Part shown: piece after piece, positions 9,327 to 17,834 of the stretch
Numbering within the stretch: position 1 is the first letter of the stretch
Layout: the number at the start of each line of letters is the position of its first letter
NCBI GenBank assembly: GCA_021768485.1
Contig: JAIZVZ010000011.1
Location: 1-63,563, forward strand
DNA length: 63,563 nucleotides
Source of the DNA: Oxalobacteraceae bacterium
Lineage (GTDB): Bacteria > Pseudomonadota > Gammaproteobacteria > Burkholderiales > Burkholderiaceae_D
Direction: 5' to 3'
The notes under the pieces: generated by a model
Databases searched by the model: none
The model's input: only the letters and a program-made list of their open reading frames with translations
Told to the model about the DNA's origin: nothing
Made by a program: the position numbers and the translations under genes

Positions 9327-9752
9327 ATGGATGCCAAAATACATTTTCTGGTTGTAAACGACAGCGATGCGATGCGGCGCGTGATCGTCGCCTTGCTCAA
9401 GGAGATCGGCTACTTCAAGGTGTCGATTGCCGAAGATGGCGAGATGGCCTTGCGCGCCCTGAAAGCGGCCAAGGCCGTCGGTGCCGCCGTCGATTTCCTG
9501 ATTACCGATTGCAGCATGCCCTTGATGAACGGCCTGGAGCTGGTGCGCAGCATCCGCGACGGCGGCGCTGCTTTGCCGATCCTGATGATGACCACGGTGG
9601 CCACCGAAGACAATCTGCGGGCCGCGCTCGAGGCCGGGGTCGACAGCTATTATGTGCAGCCGTTCAAGGCGCGCAGCTTCAGGAAGAAAGTCGAGACCCT
9701 GCTGGTCGAAAAAGGCTTGAAGCAGCGCGTGCTCGAGATGGGCGTGTTGTAG
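9327..9752 (+). CDS. Stand-alone CheY-like receiver protein with altered active-site residues
   Basis: A 141-residue single receiver domain that follows CheY closely over its length (FLVVNDSDAMRR, NGLELVRSIRDGGAALPILMMTT, YYVQPF). The phosphoacceptor Asp61 (LITDCSMP) and the switch Thr89 are present, but the acidic pair normally read as DD is Asn11-Asp12, and the invariant Lys before Pro is Gln111. These changes would weaken Mg binding and the phosphorylation response, so it may act independently of phosphorylation or be tuned differently. The start at MDAKIHF was chosen because the upstream reading is unlike a receiver. No kinase, chemotaxis or output gene is adjacent. Confidence 0.85.
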   Translation: MDAKIHFLVVNDSDAMRRVIVALLKEIGYFKVSIAEDGEMALRALKAAKAVGAAVDFLITDCSMPLMNGLELVRSIRDGGAALPILMMTTVATEDNLRAALEAGVDSYYVQPFKARSFRKKVETLLVEKGLKQRVLEMGVL

Positions 9753-9791
9753 CCTGCTGTGTCGGCGCAGTCTGGGCGCCGCGCCCTCACC

Positions 9792-11027
9792 TTATTTTTT
9801 CATCTTGCGCATCACTTGCCGGTCAATGAAGTACATCATGCCGACCGTGACCAGCATGGCGCCGATGACGACATAACCAAGCACGTCGTAGCGTTGCAAG
9901 GCCCCGGCCTGGTTTTGCACCACAATCATGCCGGCGATGGCGGCGGCAATCCCGCCCGAGATCTGCTGGACCGAGGAATTGATGCCCATGAAGGCGCCGC
10001 GGTCTTGCGGATCGGGCACGGCCGACATCAGGGCCGAGGCCGAGATCATGCGCGACGAAATGCCGATGAACAGGACGACATTGACGCTGATGACAATCCA
10101 CAGCGGCGTGATGCCGAAATGCGTATAGATGGCAACCATGAGCATGCTGAGCACGGAGCCGGCCACGAAGATCCGGTACTTGCCGACGGCATCGCTGGCG
10201 CGGCCGATCAGCGGTCCGAAGATAATCGAAAATACGCCGGTAATGCCATATAGCACAGGCAATTGCTCATTTGTCAGCCCCAGGTTGTTGATGCTGAAGG
10301 CACTGCCAAAAGGCATCAGCATGAAGCCGCCGGTGGCCAGCAAGGTCGTCGCCAAAAATCCTTGCAGATAGTCGGGCCGCGTAATCGTCTTGCTGAAATG
10401 CTGGAATGGATTGCGGTCCGATTTGAGCTTCAGGTGGGCGTCGACCGGCTTCATGTAGAGCGCGATGACGATATACACGATCACGCTGAAGCCGACGATC
10501 ATCAGGAACGGCGAATGCCAGCCGAAGCGGTTGGCCAGCAGCAGGCCGACCGGCAGCCCCATGATCTGGCTGGCGGCAAAGGCGGTTTGCACAAAACCCA
10601 TGACGCGGCCGCGCACTTCCATGCGGAACAGGTCGGTAATGATGGCAAAGGAAATCGAGGAAATGACGCCGCCGAAGATGCCGGTCACCACGCGCGCGAT
10701 CAGCAGCGCATGATAATCGGGCGCCAGTCCGCACAGGACGGTGCCGGCCATGAAACCCGTATAAAAGAACAGCAGCAGTTTTTTGCGGTCGAATTTGTCG
10801 GCAAAGCCGGCCGCCAGCAAGCCCGAGGCGCCGGCGCTGAAGGCATAGGCCGATACCACCAGGCTGAATTGCGCGGTGCTGATGCCTAGCGTCGTGATCA
10901 GCATGGCGCCGAGCGGCGACAAGACCATGAAGTCGAGGACGATTGTAAATTGCAGGATCGCGAGAATGGCGACGATCAGGATTTCATAGCGGCTGAAGGT
11001 TTGACGAGGAGGTTGTGCCTGGGTCAT
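9792..11027 (-). CDS. Major facilitator superfamily transporter
   Basis: A 411-residue polytopic membrane protein with about 12 hydrophobic helices and the MFS loop 2-3 signature (GFADKFDRKKLLL). The sequence resembles proton-driven drug or solute efflux carriers of the DHA1 type, but the substrate cannot be read. It lies 96 bp downstream of the TetR-family gene on the same strand, the standard layout for a local repressor and its efflux pump, so repression by that regulator is the likely control. It converges with the CheY-like gene across 39 bp that hold only a weak hairpin. Confidence 0.85.
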   Translation of the reverse strand: MTQAQPPRQTFSRYEILIVAILAILQFTIVLDFMVLSPLGAMLITTLGISTAQFSLVVSAYAFSAGASGLLAAGFADKFDRKKLLLFFYTGFMAGTVLCGLAPDYHALLIARVVTGIFGGVISSISFAIITDLFRMEVRGRVMGFVQTAFAASQIMGLPVGLLLANRFGWHSPFLMIVGFSVIVYIVIALYMKPVDAHLKLKSDRNPFQHFSKTITRPDYLQGFLATTLLATGGFMLMPFGSAFSINNLGLTNEQLPVLYGITGVFSIIFGPLIGRASDAVGKYRIFVAGSVLSMLMVAIYTHFGITPLWIVISVNVVLFIGISSRMISASALMSAVPDPQDRGAFMGINSSVQQISGGIAAAIAGMIVVQNQAGALQRYDVLGYVVIGAMLVTVGMMYFIDRQVMRKMKK

Positions 11028-11123
11028 ATGAATGAAGGTGATATTTTAAGGGAATGCCGCCCCCCGCATCTGCAGTGAGGGCATGAGGGCCGCGCCTGCC
11101 GTCGCCGCGGTCGCTTGCCGATG

Positions 11124-11711
11124 CTAGGCCTGGAGCGCCTTGATGACCATGTCGAAGGCCGATTTCAGCTTGTCGTCGGTCAGGCGGAAGCGATTGCCCA
11201 TGACCGTCACTTCCTGCAGGTGAAACTTGACCAGGGAGTGAAACGTGCCGTAGGCGATCGACCAGAATATTTCCGGCTCCATCGCTTTCATCTCGCCTTT
11301 TTCGATGGCATTGCATACGAAACGCTTCATGTTTTCCTTGAAGCCGGCGTGTTTGACCGCATCGTGGTTAATCAGCGGCGAGTGGCGGAATTGCTCGAAA
11401 AAGCTGAAGTGGACCGGATATTCGGTAATGAAATTCAAACGGTTTTTCCATTGCAGCCACAAGCCTTCCGCGAACGGCAGTTCGGGATCGAAACCGGCCA
11501 GCGCGACTTCGACAAAGGTTTGCTGTACATCGTTGTAGAGCTGATTGAGCAAATCTTCGCGATTTTTAAAATACAGATAAATTGTTGCTGGCGATACATT
11601 GGCGGCCTTCGCCAGCTTTTGCATGCTCAAACCGTCAAAGCCTTGTTTGACGATCATTTCCATCGTCATCTGGCGAATCGCCTGTATTTTGTTGTCGTCT
11701 TTTACTCGCAT
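11124..11711 (-). CDS. TetR/AcrR-family transcriptional regulator
   Basis: A 195-residue regulator. The N-terminal helix-turn-helix reads IRQMTMEMIVKQGFDGLSMQ then LAKAANVSPATIYLYFKNRE, the usual TetR recognition segment; the rest is the helical ligand-binding domain. The ATG of MRVKDDNKIQ was chosen; eight upstream in-frame codons overlap the inverted repeat next to the start and lack a ribosome site. Its position upstream of the MFS gene suggests that it represses itself and the transporter until a small molecule binds. Confidence 0.9.
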   Translation of the reverse strand: MRVKDDNKIQAIRQMTMEMIVKQGFDGLSMQKLAKAANVSPATIYLYFKNREDLLNQLYNDVQQTFVEVALAGFDPELPFAEGLWLQWKNRLNFITEYPVHFSFFEQFRHSPLINHDAVKHAGFKENMKRFVCNAIEKGEMKAMEPEIFWSIAYGTFHSLVKFHLQEVTVMGNRFRLTDDKLKSAFDMVIKALQA

Positions 11712-11740
11712 AATGAATGTATTATAAATGAACATTCATT
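11712..11740. promoter_or_regulatory. Candidate operator of the TetR-family regulator
   Basis: An inverted repeat AATGAATGT (11712-11720) / ACATTCATT (11732-11740) with an 11-bp spacer lies immediately upstream of the regulator start codon. A second, overlapping near-palindrome occupies 11727-11740. Size and position fit TetR autoregulation; binding is inferred. Confidence 0.55.
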
Positions 11741-11813
11741 CATTAGGGGGATTTTTTACACCGCGGATGGCGGGCCGGCGCCGGCCCGCAGGAAAAGTGG
11801 CGCCAGCCGGCAA

Positions 11814-12845
11814 TTATGCCGGCGGCAACAGGTCTTTCGCCGAGGTGAAGGCATCGGCAAAGAATTCGTCGGCCGGCAAGCCGCAGCGGGCCACAAATTC
11901 CGTTTTGGCCGCCTCGACCATGGGCGGTGCGCCGCAGGCGTAGACCTGATAATTGTGCATGTCGGGCAAGTCGCTCATGGCGGCGCGGTGCACCAGGCCG
12001 CTGCGTCCCGACCAGCCGTCTTCGGCCAGCGCATCCGAGACCACCGGCACATAGCGAAATTGCGGATGCGCGCGCGCCGTCTGTTCGCACCAGTCCAGCA
12101 TGTACAGGTCTGGCGGCCGCCGGCCGCCCCAATACAGAACCATGGGCCGCTGCGATTGGCCGTGCAGCGCATGCTCGACGATGGCCTTGAGCGGGGCGAA
12201 GCCGGTGCCGGAGGCGAGCAGCAGCATCGGTTTGTCGCTGTCTTCGCGCATGAAAAATGTTCCCTGCGGACCTTCGATGCGCACGATGTCGCGTGCCTTG
12301 AGCGTGCCGAATACCTGGTCGGTAAACAAGCCGCCGGGCAGGTGGCGGATGTGCAGCGTCAGCGGCGCGTCGATATGCGGCGCATTGGCCAGGCTATAGC
12401 TGCGGCGCTGGCCGTCCTTGAGAATGAATTCGATATACTGGCCGGCGCGGTAGGCCAGTTTTTCATTGGCCGGCAGCTGCAGCGTCATGGCGATGACGTC
12501 GGGCGCCAGGTGCTCGAGCGCGATCACGCGCGCCGGCATTTTCTTGACGGGGAAATCGGTGGCGCCGGCCACTTCGCGCGCTTCGATCGTGATGTCGCTG
12601 CGCGGCTGGGCGCAGCAAAACAGCGACAGGCCCTGGGCTTCTTCGGCCGCGCTCAGGGCGCGTTGCTGGTGGCCGCGATGGACCACGCTGCCGCCCAGCA
12701 GCTTGCCCTTGCACGATCCGCACGCGCCGTTCTTGCAGCCGTACGGCAGGCCGATACCGGCGCGCAGCGCTGCTTCCAGCACGGTTTCATCATCGTCGCA
12801 GGGAAATTGGCGACCGCTTGGTTCGACAGTAACTTGGAAAGTCAT
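11814..12845 (-). CDS. 2Fe-2S/FAD/NAD(P)H oxidoreductase, CDP-6-deoxy-delta-3,4-glucoseen reductase-like
   Basis: A 343-residue electron-transfer flavoprotein in three parts: an N-terminal plant-type ferredoxin domain (CKNGACGSCKG with a fourth Cys in FCCAQP), an FAD-binding domain (RSYSLANAP) and an NAD(P)H domain (LLASGTGFAPLKAI, YACGAPPMV). This order is shared by CDP-4-dehydro-6-deoxyglucose reductases and by phenol or toluene monooxygenase reductases. No deoxysugar or aromatic oxygenase gene is nearby, so the electron acceptor is unknown. The start at MTFQVTVEPSG was chosen because the upstream frame is Ala/Arg-rich noise. It lies downstream of the TonB receptor gene on the same strand after a 193-bp gap holding a hairpin. 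Confidence 0.88.
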   Translation of the reverse strand: MTFQVTVEPSGRQFPCDDDETVLEAALRAGIGLPYGCKNGACGSCKGKLLGGSVVHRGHQQRALSAAEEAQGLSLFCCAQPRSDITIEAREVAGATDFPVKKMPARVIALEHLAPDVIAMTLQLPANEKLAYRAGQYIEFILKDGQRRSYSLANAPHIDAPLTLHIRHLPGGLFTDQVFGTLKARDIVRIEGPQGTFFMREDSDKPMLLLASGTGFAPLKAIVEHALHGQSQRPMVLYWGGRRPPDLYMLDWCEQTARAHPQFRYVPVVSDALAEDGWSGRSGLVHRAAMSDLPDMHNYQVYACGAPPMVEAAKTEFVARCGLPADEFFADAFTSAKDLLPPA

Positions 12846-12930
12846 TGGATGATCAGAAAAAAGTGGGGGGACGATGCCTGAAGTGTAGCACCGAAATTGT
12901 GCCGGCAGCGCCGCTGAAGGACGCGGCGGC

Positions 12931-12960
12931 GGCCGCCCGTGCGCATCTCCACGGGCGGCC
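12931..12960 (-). other. Strong GC hairpin after the TonB receptor gene
   Basis: Perfect 11-bp arms GGCCGCCCGTG (12931-12941) and CACGGGCGGCC (12950-12960) with an 8-nt loop. It lies in the gap between the receptor gene and the reductase gene. There is no T-tract on either side, so termination is only a possibility. Confidence 0.4.
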
Positions 12961-13038
12961 TGCCGGCGTGGAGCCGGCCCCGCCGCCGCCTTTGCCATTG
13001 CGGCAACGGCGGCCCCCGGGCCGGCCGCCAGTGCCCGA

Positions 13039-15231
13039 TCAGAAACTGGTCGAGAGACCGACGTACAGGGTGCGGCGCTGGCCGTATTGCGGGGCGCCGA
13101 CGCCGACCCCGCTGCCGTCGCGCAGCAGATAGCTCCTGTCGAAGGCATTGATCAGCGCCAGGCGGCCTTCCAGATTGCCGGCTGCGCTGGCTTTCCAGTT
13201 ATGCGTCAGACCGAGGTTGAGCGTGGTGTAAGACGGCAGCGATGCCGAGTTCGGGGTGCCGCCGTCCGGCGTCATGCGCAGTCCGCTGCCATACAGTACG
13301 TCGGCATTGACTTGCGTTTCGCCGAAATGGTAGTGGGCGCCGCCCGACACTGTATAGGTCTGGTTGTGGTCCAGATAAATATAGTGGCTGGCGATATAGG
13401 CCAGCTCATCCGGCGAGAACAGCGCCTGACCCGACACGATATTTTGCGCCATCGCCTTTTGCGTGGTCAGATTCAGGTAAGTGCCCCAGTTTTTTTCGCT
13501 GTACACGGCCGACAGCTCGAGCCCCTTGGCATAGCCTTTTTCATAGTTGAACGGAGACAGGATCAGGGCCTGGCCGAACTGGCCTTCGTCGAGCACATTG
13601 CGAATCTTCTTGTAGTAGGCATCGGCCGTCACGGTCAGTTTGTCGTTGACCTGGTGGCTCAGGCCGACATCGAAATAATGGGTGCGCTCGGCGCGCACAT
13701 TGTCGGACGTCGTCACCTGCGCCGCATTGGTGGTGCCGGCGTATTTGACGATGCTCGACTGCGCCGCCAGTTCTTGCGGCGGCGGCGTGAAGTAGCGCGA
13801 ATAGCCGGCATGCAGCGCGGTCGCCTTGCTCCATTGATAAGCCAGATTCAGGCGCGGGCTCCACTGGTCTTCCGTGGTAAAGGCCGAGACTTTGTCGTAG
13901 CGCACGCCATAATTCAGCGTCAAGGGCTCCGAGATATGCCATTCGTCCTGCAGGTACAGGCTGTACAGATTGCCGGTCTTGCTCGAATTGTCGACGATAT
14001 AGGTCGGATCGCTGCTGGCCTGGCTGCCGTCGGCATTGGCGGCGAATACGCCAACCGTATTGTTGCTGTGCGTGACCTGGCGCGTATAGGCCAGGCCGCT
14101 GCGCAGCGTATGGCTGGCGTTGAGCTTGTCGCTGAAATCGAATTGCAGACCGCTGGCCGAATTCGAGCGCAGCGTATCGGAGGCCACGCCGTTGTAGACC
14201 AGGTCGCCGAGGGCGTCTGGCGTGTAGTGCAGTTCGGAATACTGGTGGAAGGCCGACACTTGATAGCTGAGGCCGCCGCCCAGGCTTTTTTGCAGCGAGG
14301 CCACCACGAAGCGGTTCGTTTCGCGCTGCTGCTCGTTGAGGTTGGACGAGGCGATGCTGCTGGCGCCGGTGCTGGCATCGCTGACGCCGGTCAGCGAATA
14401 GGCCGGCGTCTGGCCCGGATTGTTCGGGATTTCAAAACGTCCCTGGTAGGTGCCGAACATCAGGCCCAGCCGCGTATCGTCGTCGAGATAATACGACAGG
14501 TTGGCGAATGACTTGCTCTGGCGCGTGCGGTCGTGGATGGCATTGAGTTGCGGCTGCGGATTTTCGATGCCGAGCTTGTTGGTCAGATAGCTGCCCGAGA
14601 TATAGTAATTGAACGCGCCCTGGCTGCCGAAGAACTCGGCGCTCGGCTCGACATAGCCGCGGCTGCCCATCAGTACGCCGATGCGCCCGCCCGGCTTGGC
14701 GCCTTCCTTGGTCTGGATATCGACGATGCCGGCGGTGCGCAGGCCGAACTGGGCCGGCAGGGCGCCGGTCATGAAATCGATCTGGTCGACCATGCGCGTG
14801 TCGATCGACTGCCCGAAGCCGCTAATGCTCTCCGGCAGCTGGACGCCGTTGATCCTGTACTGGACATTGCCGTGGTCGTCGCGCACATGCAGCGCGCCGG
14901 AAGCCTTGGAATCCTGGGCCACGCCCGGCAGATGCTGCAAGACTTCGTTGAACGGCGTATCGGCGCCCTGGCCCAGCGATTCGATCATGTGCTTGTCGAT
15001 CGAATAGACCGTGGTGCCGATTTTCGGCGACAGTTCGATGCGCTCATTTTTCAGGTGGGCGGCCGTCACTTCGACCGCTTGCAAGGGCGCGCTGGCAGCC
15101 TTGTCGATACTGGCCTGAGGTGGTTCGGCGCTGTCGGCCGTGGCGAGCGGATCGGCGCTGGCCGAGCCGGCGACAAACAGGCCGGCCAGAATCAGGGGGA
15201 GAGGGCGTAATTTAAATAGAGTTGCGTGCAT
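13039..15231 (-). CDS. TonB-dependent outer-membrane receptor
   Basis: A 730-residue outer-membrane transporter with a signal peptide (MHATLFKLRPLPLILAGLFVAGSASA), a plug domain containing the NEVLQHLPGV and QYRINGVQLPES segments, a beta-barrel, and a C-terminal Phe (YVGLSTSF) typical of outer-membrane insertion. The start ATG lies inside the end of the upstream DUF2946-like gene, implying coupled translation. The two upstream His/Cys-bearing small proteins suggest a metal, perhaps copper, as the cargo, but the receptor sequence does not prove it. No Fur-like box was recognised. Confidence 0.9.
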   Translation of the reverse strand: MHATLFKLRPLPLILAGLFVAGSASADPLATADSAEPPQASIDKAASAPLQAVEVTAAHLKNERIELSPKIGTTVYSIDKHMIESLGQGADTPFNEVLQHLPGVAQDSKASGALHVRDDHGNVQYRINGVQLPESISGFGQSIDTRMVDQIDFMTGALPAQFGLRTAGIVDIQTKEGAKPGGRIGVLMGSRGYVEPSAEFFGSQGAFNYYISGSYLTNKLGIENPQPQLNAIHDRTRQSKSFANLSYYLDDDTRLGLMFGTYQGRFEIPNNPGQTPAYSLTGVSDASTGASSIASSNLNEQQRETNRFVVASLQKSLGGGLSYQVSAFHQYSELHYTPDALGDLVYNGVASDTLRSNSASGLQFDFSDKLNASHTLRSGLAYTRQVTHSNNTVGVFAANADGSQASSDPTYIVDNSSKTGNLYSLYLQDEWHISEPLTLNYGVRYDKVSAFTTEDQWSPRLNLAYQWSKATALHAGYSRYFTPPPQELAAQSSIVKYAGTTNAAQVTTSDNVRAERTHYFDVGLSHQVNDKLTVTADAYYKKIRNVLDEGQFGQALILSPFNYEKGYAKGLELSAVYSEKNWGTYLNLTTQKAMAQNIVSGQALFSPDELAYIASHYIYLDHNQTYTVSGGAHYHFGETQVNADVLYGSGLRMTPDGGTPNSASLPSYTTLNLGLTHNWKASAAGNLEGRLALINAFDRSYLLRDGSGVGVGAPQYGQRRTLYVGLSTSF

Positions 15232-15667
15232 GGTAGACCTTGTAAATTGCTGACAGAGGCCGTCGTCGGCCTTTGCCTGGGAATAGGGGAATGACTGCTT
15301 CCAGTTGCTGCGCTGCCGCCTGCGACGGGACGGGCGGCCCGCAGCTTGGCGGCAGCAGGCGCGGCGCCGCAAAATGGCGGCGATATGCCGGCGCCGCGCT
15401 GGCGACATAGGGCAGCAAGACCCACAGCGGCACCGGCGCCGCCTGTTTTGCGCTGCCGCTCAGGCCGTCGGCCAGCACGCCGCACACCAGGCAGTGGTGG
15501 CTTTCCACGCTGCTGTCGTGATGGTGGCTGGCGGCCAGCGTGGTCAACAGCACCAGCGCCAGCGCCAAGGTACATGCCAGCCGTAGCGGCCAGCGCCGGC
15601 GCCGGACATCGACAGCGGCGCCGACTCCGGCCGCGCGGCGCAAGATGGTCAAAAAATGATCGGACAT
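15212..15667 (-). CDS. DUF2946-like small membrane/periplasmic protein
   Basis: A 151-residue protein with one N-terminal hydrophobic segment (LACTLALALVLLTTLA) followed by SHHHDSSVESHHCLVCGVL, the His-rich plus CxxC arrangement of DUF2946 proteins, and a Pro-rich tail. The function of the family is not established; its members occur near TonB receptors and metal genes, and the His/Cys motif suggests metal binding. The last 20 bp overlap the start of the receptor gene, so the two are cotranslated. The tail beyond the conserved part is longer than I expect for the family. Confidence 0.7.
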   Translation of the reverse strand: MSDHFLTILRRAAGVGAAVDVRRRRWPLRLACTLALALVLLTTLAASHHHDSSVESHHCLVCGVLADGLSGSAKQAAPVPLWVLLPYVASAAPAYRRHFAAPRLLPPSCGPPVPSQAAAQQLEAVIPLFPGKGRRRPLSAIYKVYHARNSI

Positions 15668-15853
15668 ATCTGAATGTCAAAAAAATGATCGGCAACGGTC
15701 GGCTCGGCTTGCTGCGCGATAGTCGCGCCGGGCACCCGAAATACAGGCGGCAATGCAAGGAGAGCGATCGAGCGTGCCGCCCGGGCCAGCGGCGACGCCG
15801 GCGCGGACGGGAAATAGCGGTCAGCCGACGCTGCCGGCTGCGCCGCTACGGTG

Positions 15854-16186
15854 TCAGAACGGGGATGCGGCGGCGGGCGGCGCCTGCGCGTGCGGGATCA
15901 GATAGCTGCGGCGTGTCAGGTATTCATGCGGGACAAAGGCCGGCAGCGGGTAGCTGGTCAGGGCCAGCACCGGCACCAGGGCCGGTGTTACCGGCGGCAG
16001 GGAAGACGGTACGTGATGGGCGAAAAAACAGCTGCTGCAGCCGGCATCGCTCTCGGCATAGGCATGGTTGTGGCGTTCGCTGCTGATTAACTGCAGCGCC
16101 AGCAACAGCAAGGCGAGTCCCATCAGCAGGCGCAGCAAAGGCTTCCTGTGGTTTTTCGACGCGTTGAAGTACTGGAAAAGCTGCAT
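15854..16186 (-). CDS. Second DUF2946-like small protein
   Basis: A 110-residue protein with one hydrophobic helix (LLRLLMGLALLLLALQLI), then ERHNHAYAESDAGCSSCFFAHH, again His residues flanking a CxxC motif, then a Pro-rich C terminus. It is the first gene of the minus-strand set with the other DUF2946-like protein and the TonB receptor, separated from them by 186 bp. The start at MQLFQYF was preferred; an in-frame ATG seven codons earlier is possible. A role in metal sensing or delivery is inferred from the motif and the neighbours only. Confidence 0.6.
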   Translation of the reverse strand: MQLFQYFNASKNHRKPLLRLLMGLALLLLALQLISSERHNHAYAESDAGCSSCFFAHHVPSSLPPVTPALVPVLALTSYPLPAFVPHEYLTRRSYLIPHAQAPPAAASPF

Positions 16187-16418
16187 GGCGTATGCGAAGC
16201 CGATCAATCTGTTAATCTTGTTATTGCGTTGTTATTACTGGCTTATTTGTTTGCTTATGTGTTTGCCTGTTGCCTGCCTGTTGCATCGGCGTTAAGCAAT
16301 CGTTCCCGGTTTGCATCCCGGCCATGCATTCTAGGAGAGTTCCGGCCGAGCGTAAAGCGTTGCCTATATTTTAATCCAAATTTTAATCCAAAAACGGCGG
16401 GGGCGAAGTCCCGCAATT

Positions 16419-17315
16419 ATGTTAATGACAAAACCATTCCATCGTCCGCGCCTGTTGATTGTCGGTTGCGGCAATGTCGGCATGCGCCTGTTGCCGCTAT
16501 TGCGCTCGCGCTTTCGCATTTTTGCCCTGAGCCGCGATCGCGGGCAGACGGCGGCGCTGCGTGCCGCCGGGGCGGTCGCGGTGGCCGGCGATCTCGATTG
16601 TCCCGAAACCCTGCATCGCTGCCGGGCGCTGGCACCGTATGTGGTCCATCTGGCGCCGCCGCAGGCCGAGGGCGAACATGATAGTCGCACGCGCCACCTG
16701 ACGGCCGTCTTGCCGGCGCGCGCCACGCTGGTGTATGTGAGCACCAGCGGTGTGTACGGCGACTGCCAGGGCCAGACGATCGACGAGACGCGCACGCCGC
16801 AGCCGCACAATCGGCGCGCCGTGCGCCGGCTCGACGCCGAACAGGTCTTGCGGGGCTGGGCGCAGCGCTCGCACAGCCGGCTGGCGATTTTGCGCGTGCC
16901 CGGCATTTACGCTCCGGATCGCCTGCCGCTCGAGCGCCTGCGCCGCGGCACGCCGGCGCTGGCGGCGGCCGACGATGTCCATACCAACCATATTCATGCC
17001 GACGATCTGGCGCGGGCGATTGCGCAGGCACTGTTTCAGGCGCTTCCTCAGCGTATCTATCATGTCAGCGACGACAGCGACTTGAAGATGGGCGACTATT
17101 TCGACCAGGTCGCCGACGCCTGTGGTCTGCCGCGGCCGCCGCGCCTGCCGAGAGCCCAATTGCAAGGCCTGGTGTCGCCGATGCTGTGGTCTTTCATGTC
17201 GGAATCACGGCGGCTGTGCAATCTCCGGATGAAACGCGAGCTGGGCCTGCGCCTGCGTTATCCGCAGGTCGCCGACGCCTTGCTGGCCGCGCCGGTCCGG
17301 CTTGCGGTAGACTGA
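16419..17315 (+). CDS. SDR-family NAD(P)-dependent epimerase/reductase-like protein (YeeZ-type)
   Basis: A 298-residue extended-SDR protein with the N-terminal dinucleotide loop LLIVGCGNVGMRLLPLL and the STSGVYGD segment typical of nucleoside-sugar epimerases and YeeZ-like proteins. The usual Tyr-x3-Lys pair is incomplete: Tyr is present in GVYGDCQG but the Lys position is not Lys, so classical SDR catalysis is doubtful. ATG 16419 or 16425 are both possible starts. It runs away from the DUF2946/TonB group and is followed 23 bp later by a small conserved-looking gene. Substrate unknown. Confidence 0.75.
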   Translation: MLMTKPFHRPRLLIVGCGNVGMRLLPLLRSRFRIFALSRDRGQTAALRAAGAVAVAGDLDCPETLHRCRALAPYVVHLAPPQAEGEHDSRTRHLTAVLPARATLVYVSTSGVYGDCQGQTIDETRTPQPHNRRAVRRLDAEQVLRGWAQRSHSRLAILRVPGIYAPDRLPLERLRRGTPALAAADDVHTNHIHADDLARAIAQALFQALPQRIYHVSDDSDLKMGDYFDQVADACGLPRPPRLPRAQLQGLVSPMLWSFMSESRRLCNLRMKRELGLRLRYPQVADALLAAPVRLAVD

Positions 17316-17338
17316 GCGCTTTGCCTTGCGAGAACCCC

Positions 17339-17554
17339 ATGACCTACGAAGAATACCTGGATGAAGTCACCACGCTAATTGTCGAAAAATACAATTTTTC
17401 CGATGCCGCCGCGATCAAGCTGGTGATGAAAGCACAGGCCGCCGATTTTTTTACCTTGCATGATGAGCAAGCGGCAATGCGCACCGAAGCGCGTGCTCAT
17501 CAGGACGCCAAGACCCTGTTTGAAAAGAGCAAGTCCAGCAAGCCGCGCCCGTAA
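17339..17554 (+). CDS. Small hypothetical protein (71 aa)
   Basis: Unrecognised. MTYEEYLDEVTTLIVEKYNF begins an acidic, helical, soluble 71-residue protein with a Lys/Arg-rich tail, no signal peptide and no Cys. Codon usage resembles the neighbours. It begins 23 bp after the SDR gene and probably shares its transcript. A perfect palindrome CCGTGGCGCCACGG lies at 17566-17579 just after the stop but has no T-tract. Confidence 0.6.
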   Translation: MTYEEYLDEVTTLIVEKYNFSDAAAIKLVMKAQAADFFTLHDEQAAMRTEARAHQDAKTLFEKSKSSKPRP

Positions 17555-17834
17555 GGCGGCGGCGCCCGTGGCGCCACGGTGCAAACATGCCGCCCCCTGC
17601 CGCGGGCTGGCGCGGCCTGTTTTCGGCCCCGTGTCCGCTTCCGTATTTCTTTTCGCTTACACAACTTTCCGCCGTTTTTTCCCCTTTACTTGTTTTTGTT
17701 AATCTTTCTAGCGCGCATAAATTGACAATGCGCAATAAGTAAGAGCTGTCCTACGTGCATTGTTGTTGCTGTACGAAACATGGAACGCCCGCCAGCCGGG
17801 CCACCCCTATTTTCTTCTCGGCACGGCACATGAC

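Noticed and set aside
9763-9781. Short hairpin between the CheY-like and MFS genes
   Set aside because: Only six pairs and no T-tract in either direction.
17566-17579. Perfect palindrome CCGTGGCGCCACGG after the small hypothetical gene
   Set aside because: There is no T-tract, so it does not qualify as an intrinsic terminator; role unknown.
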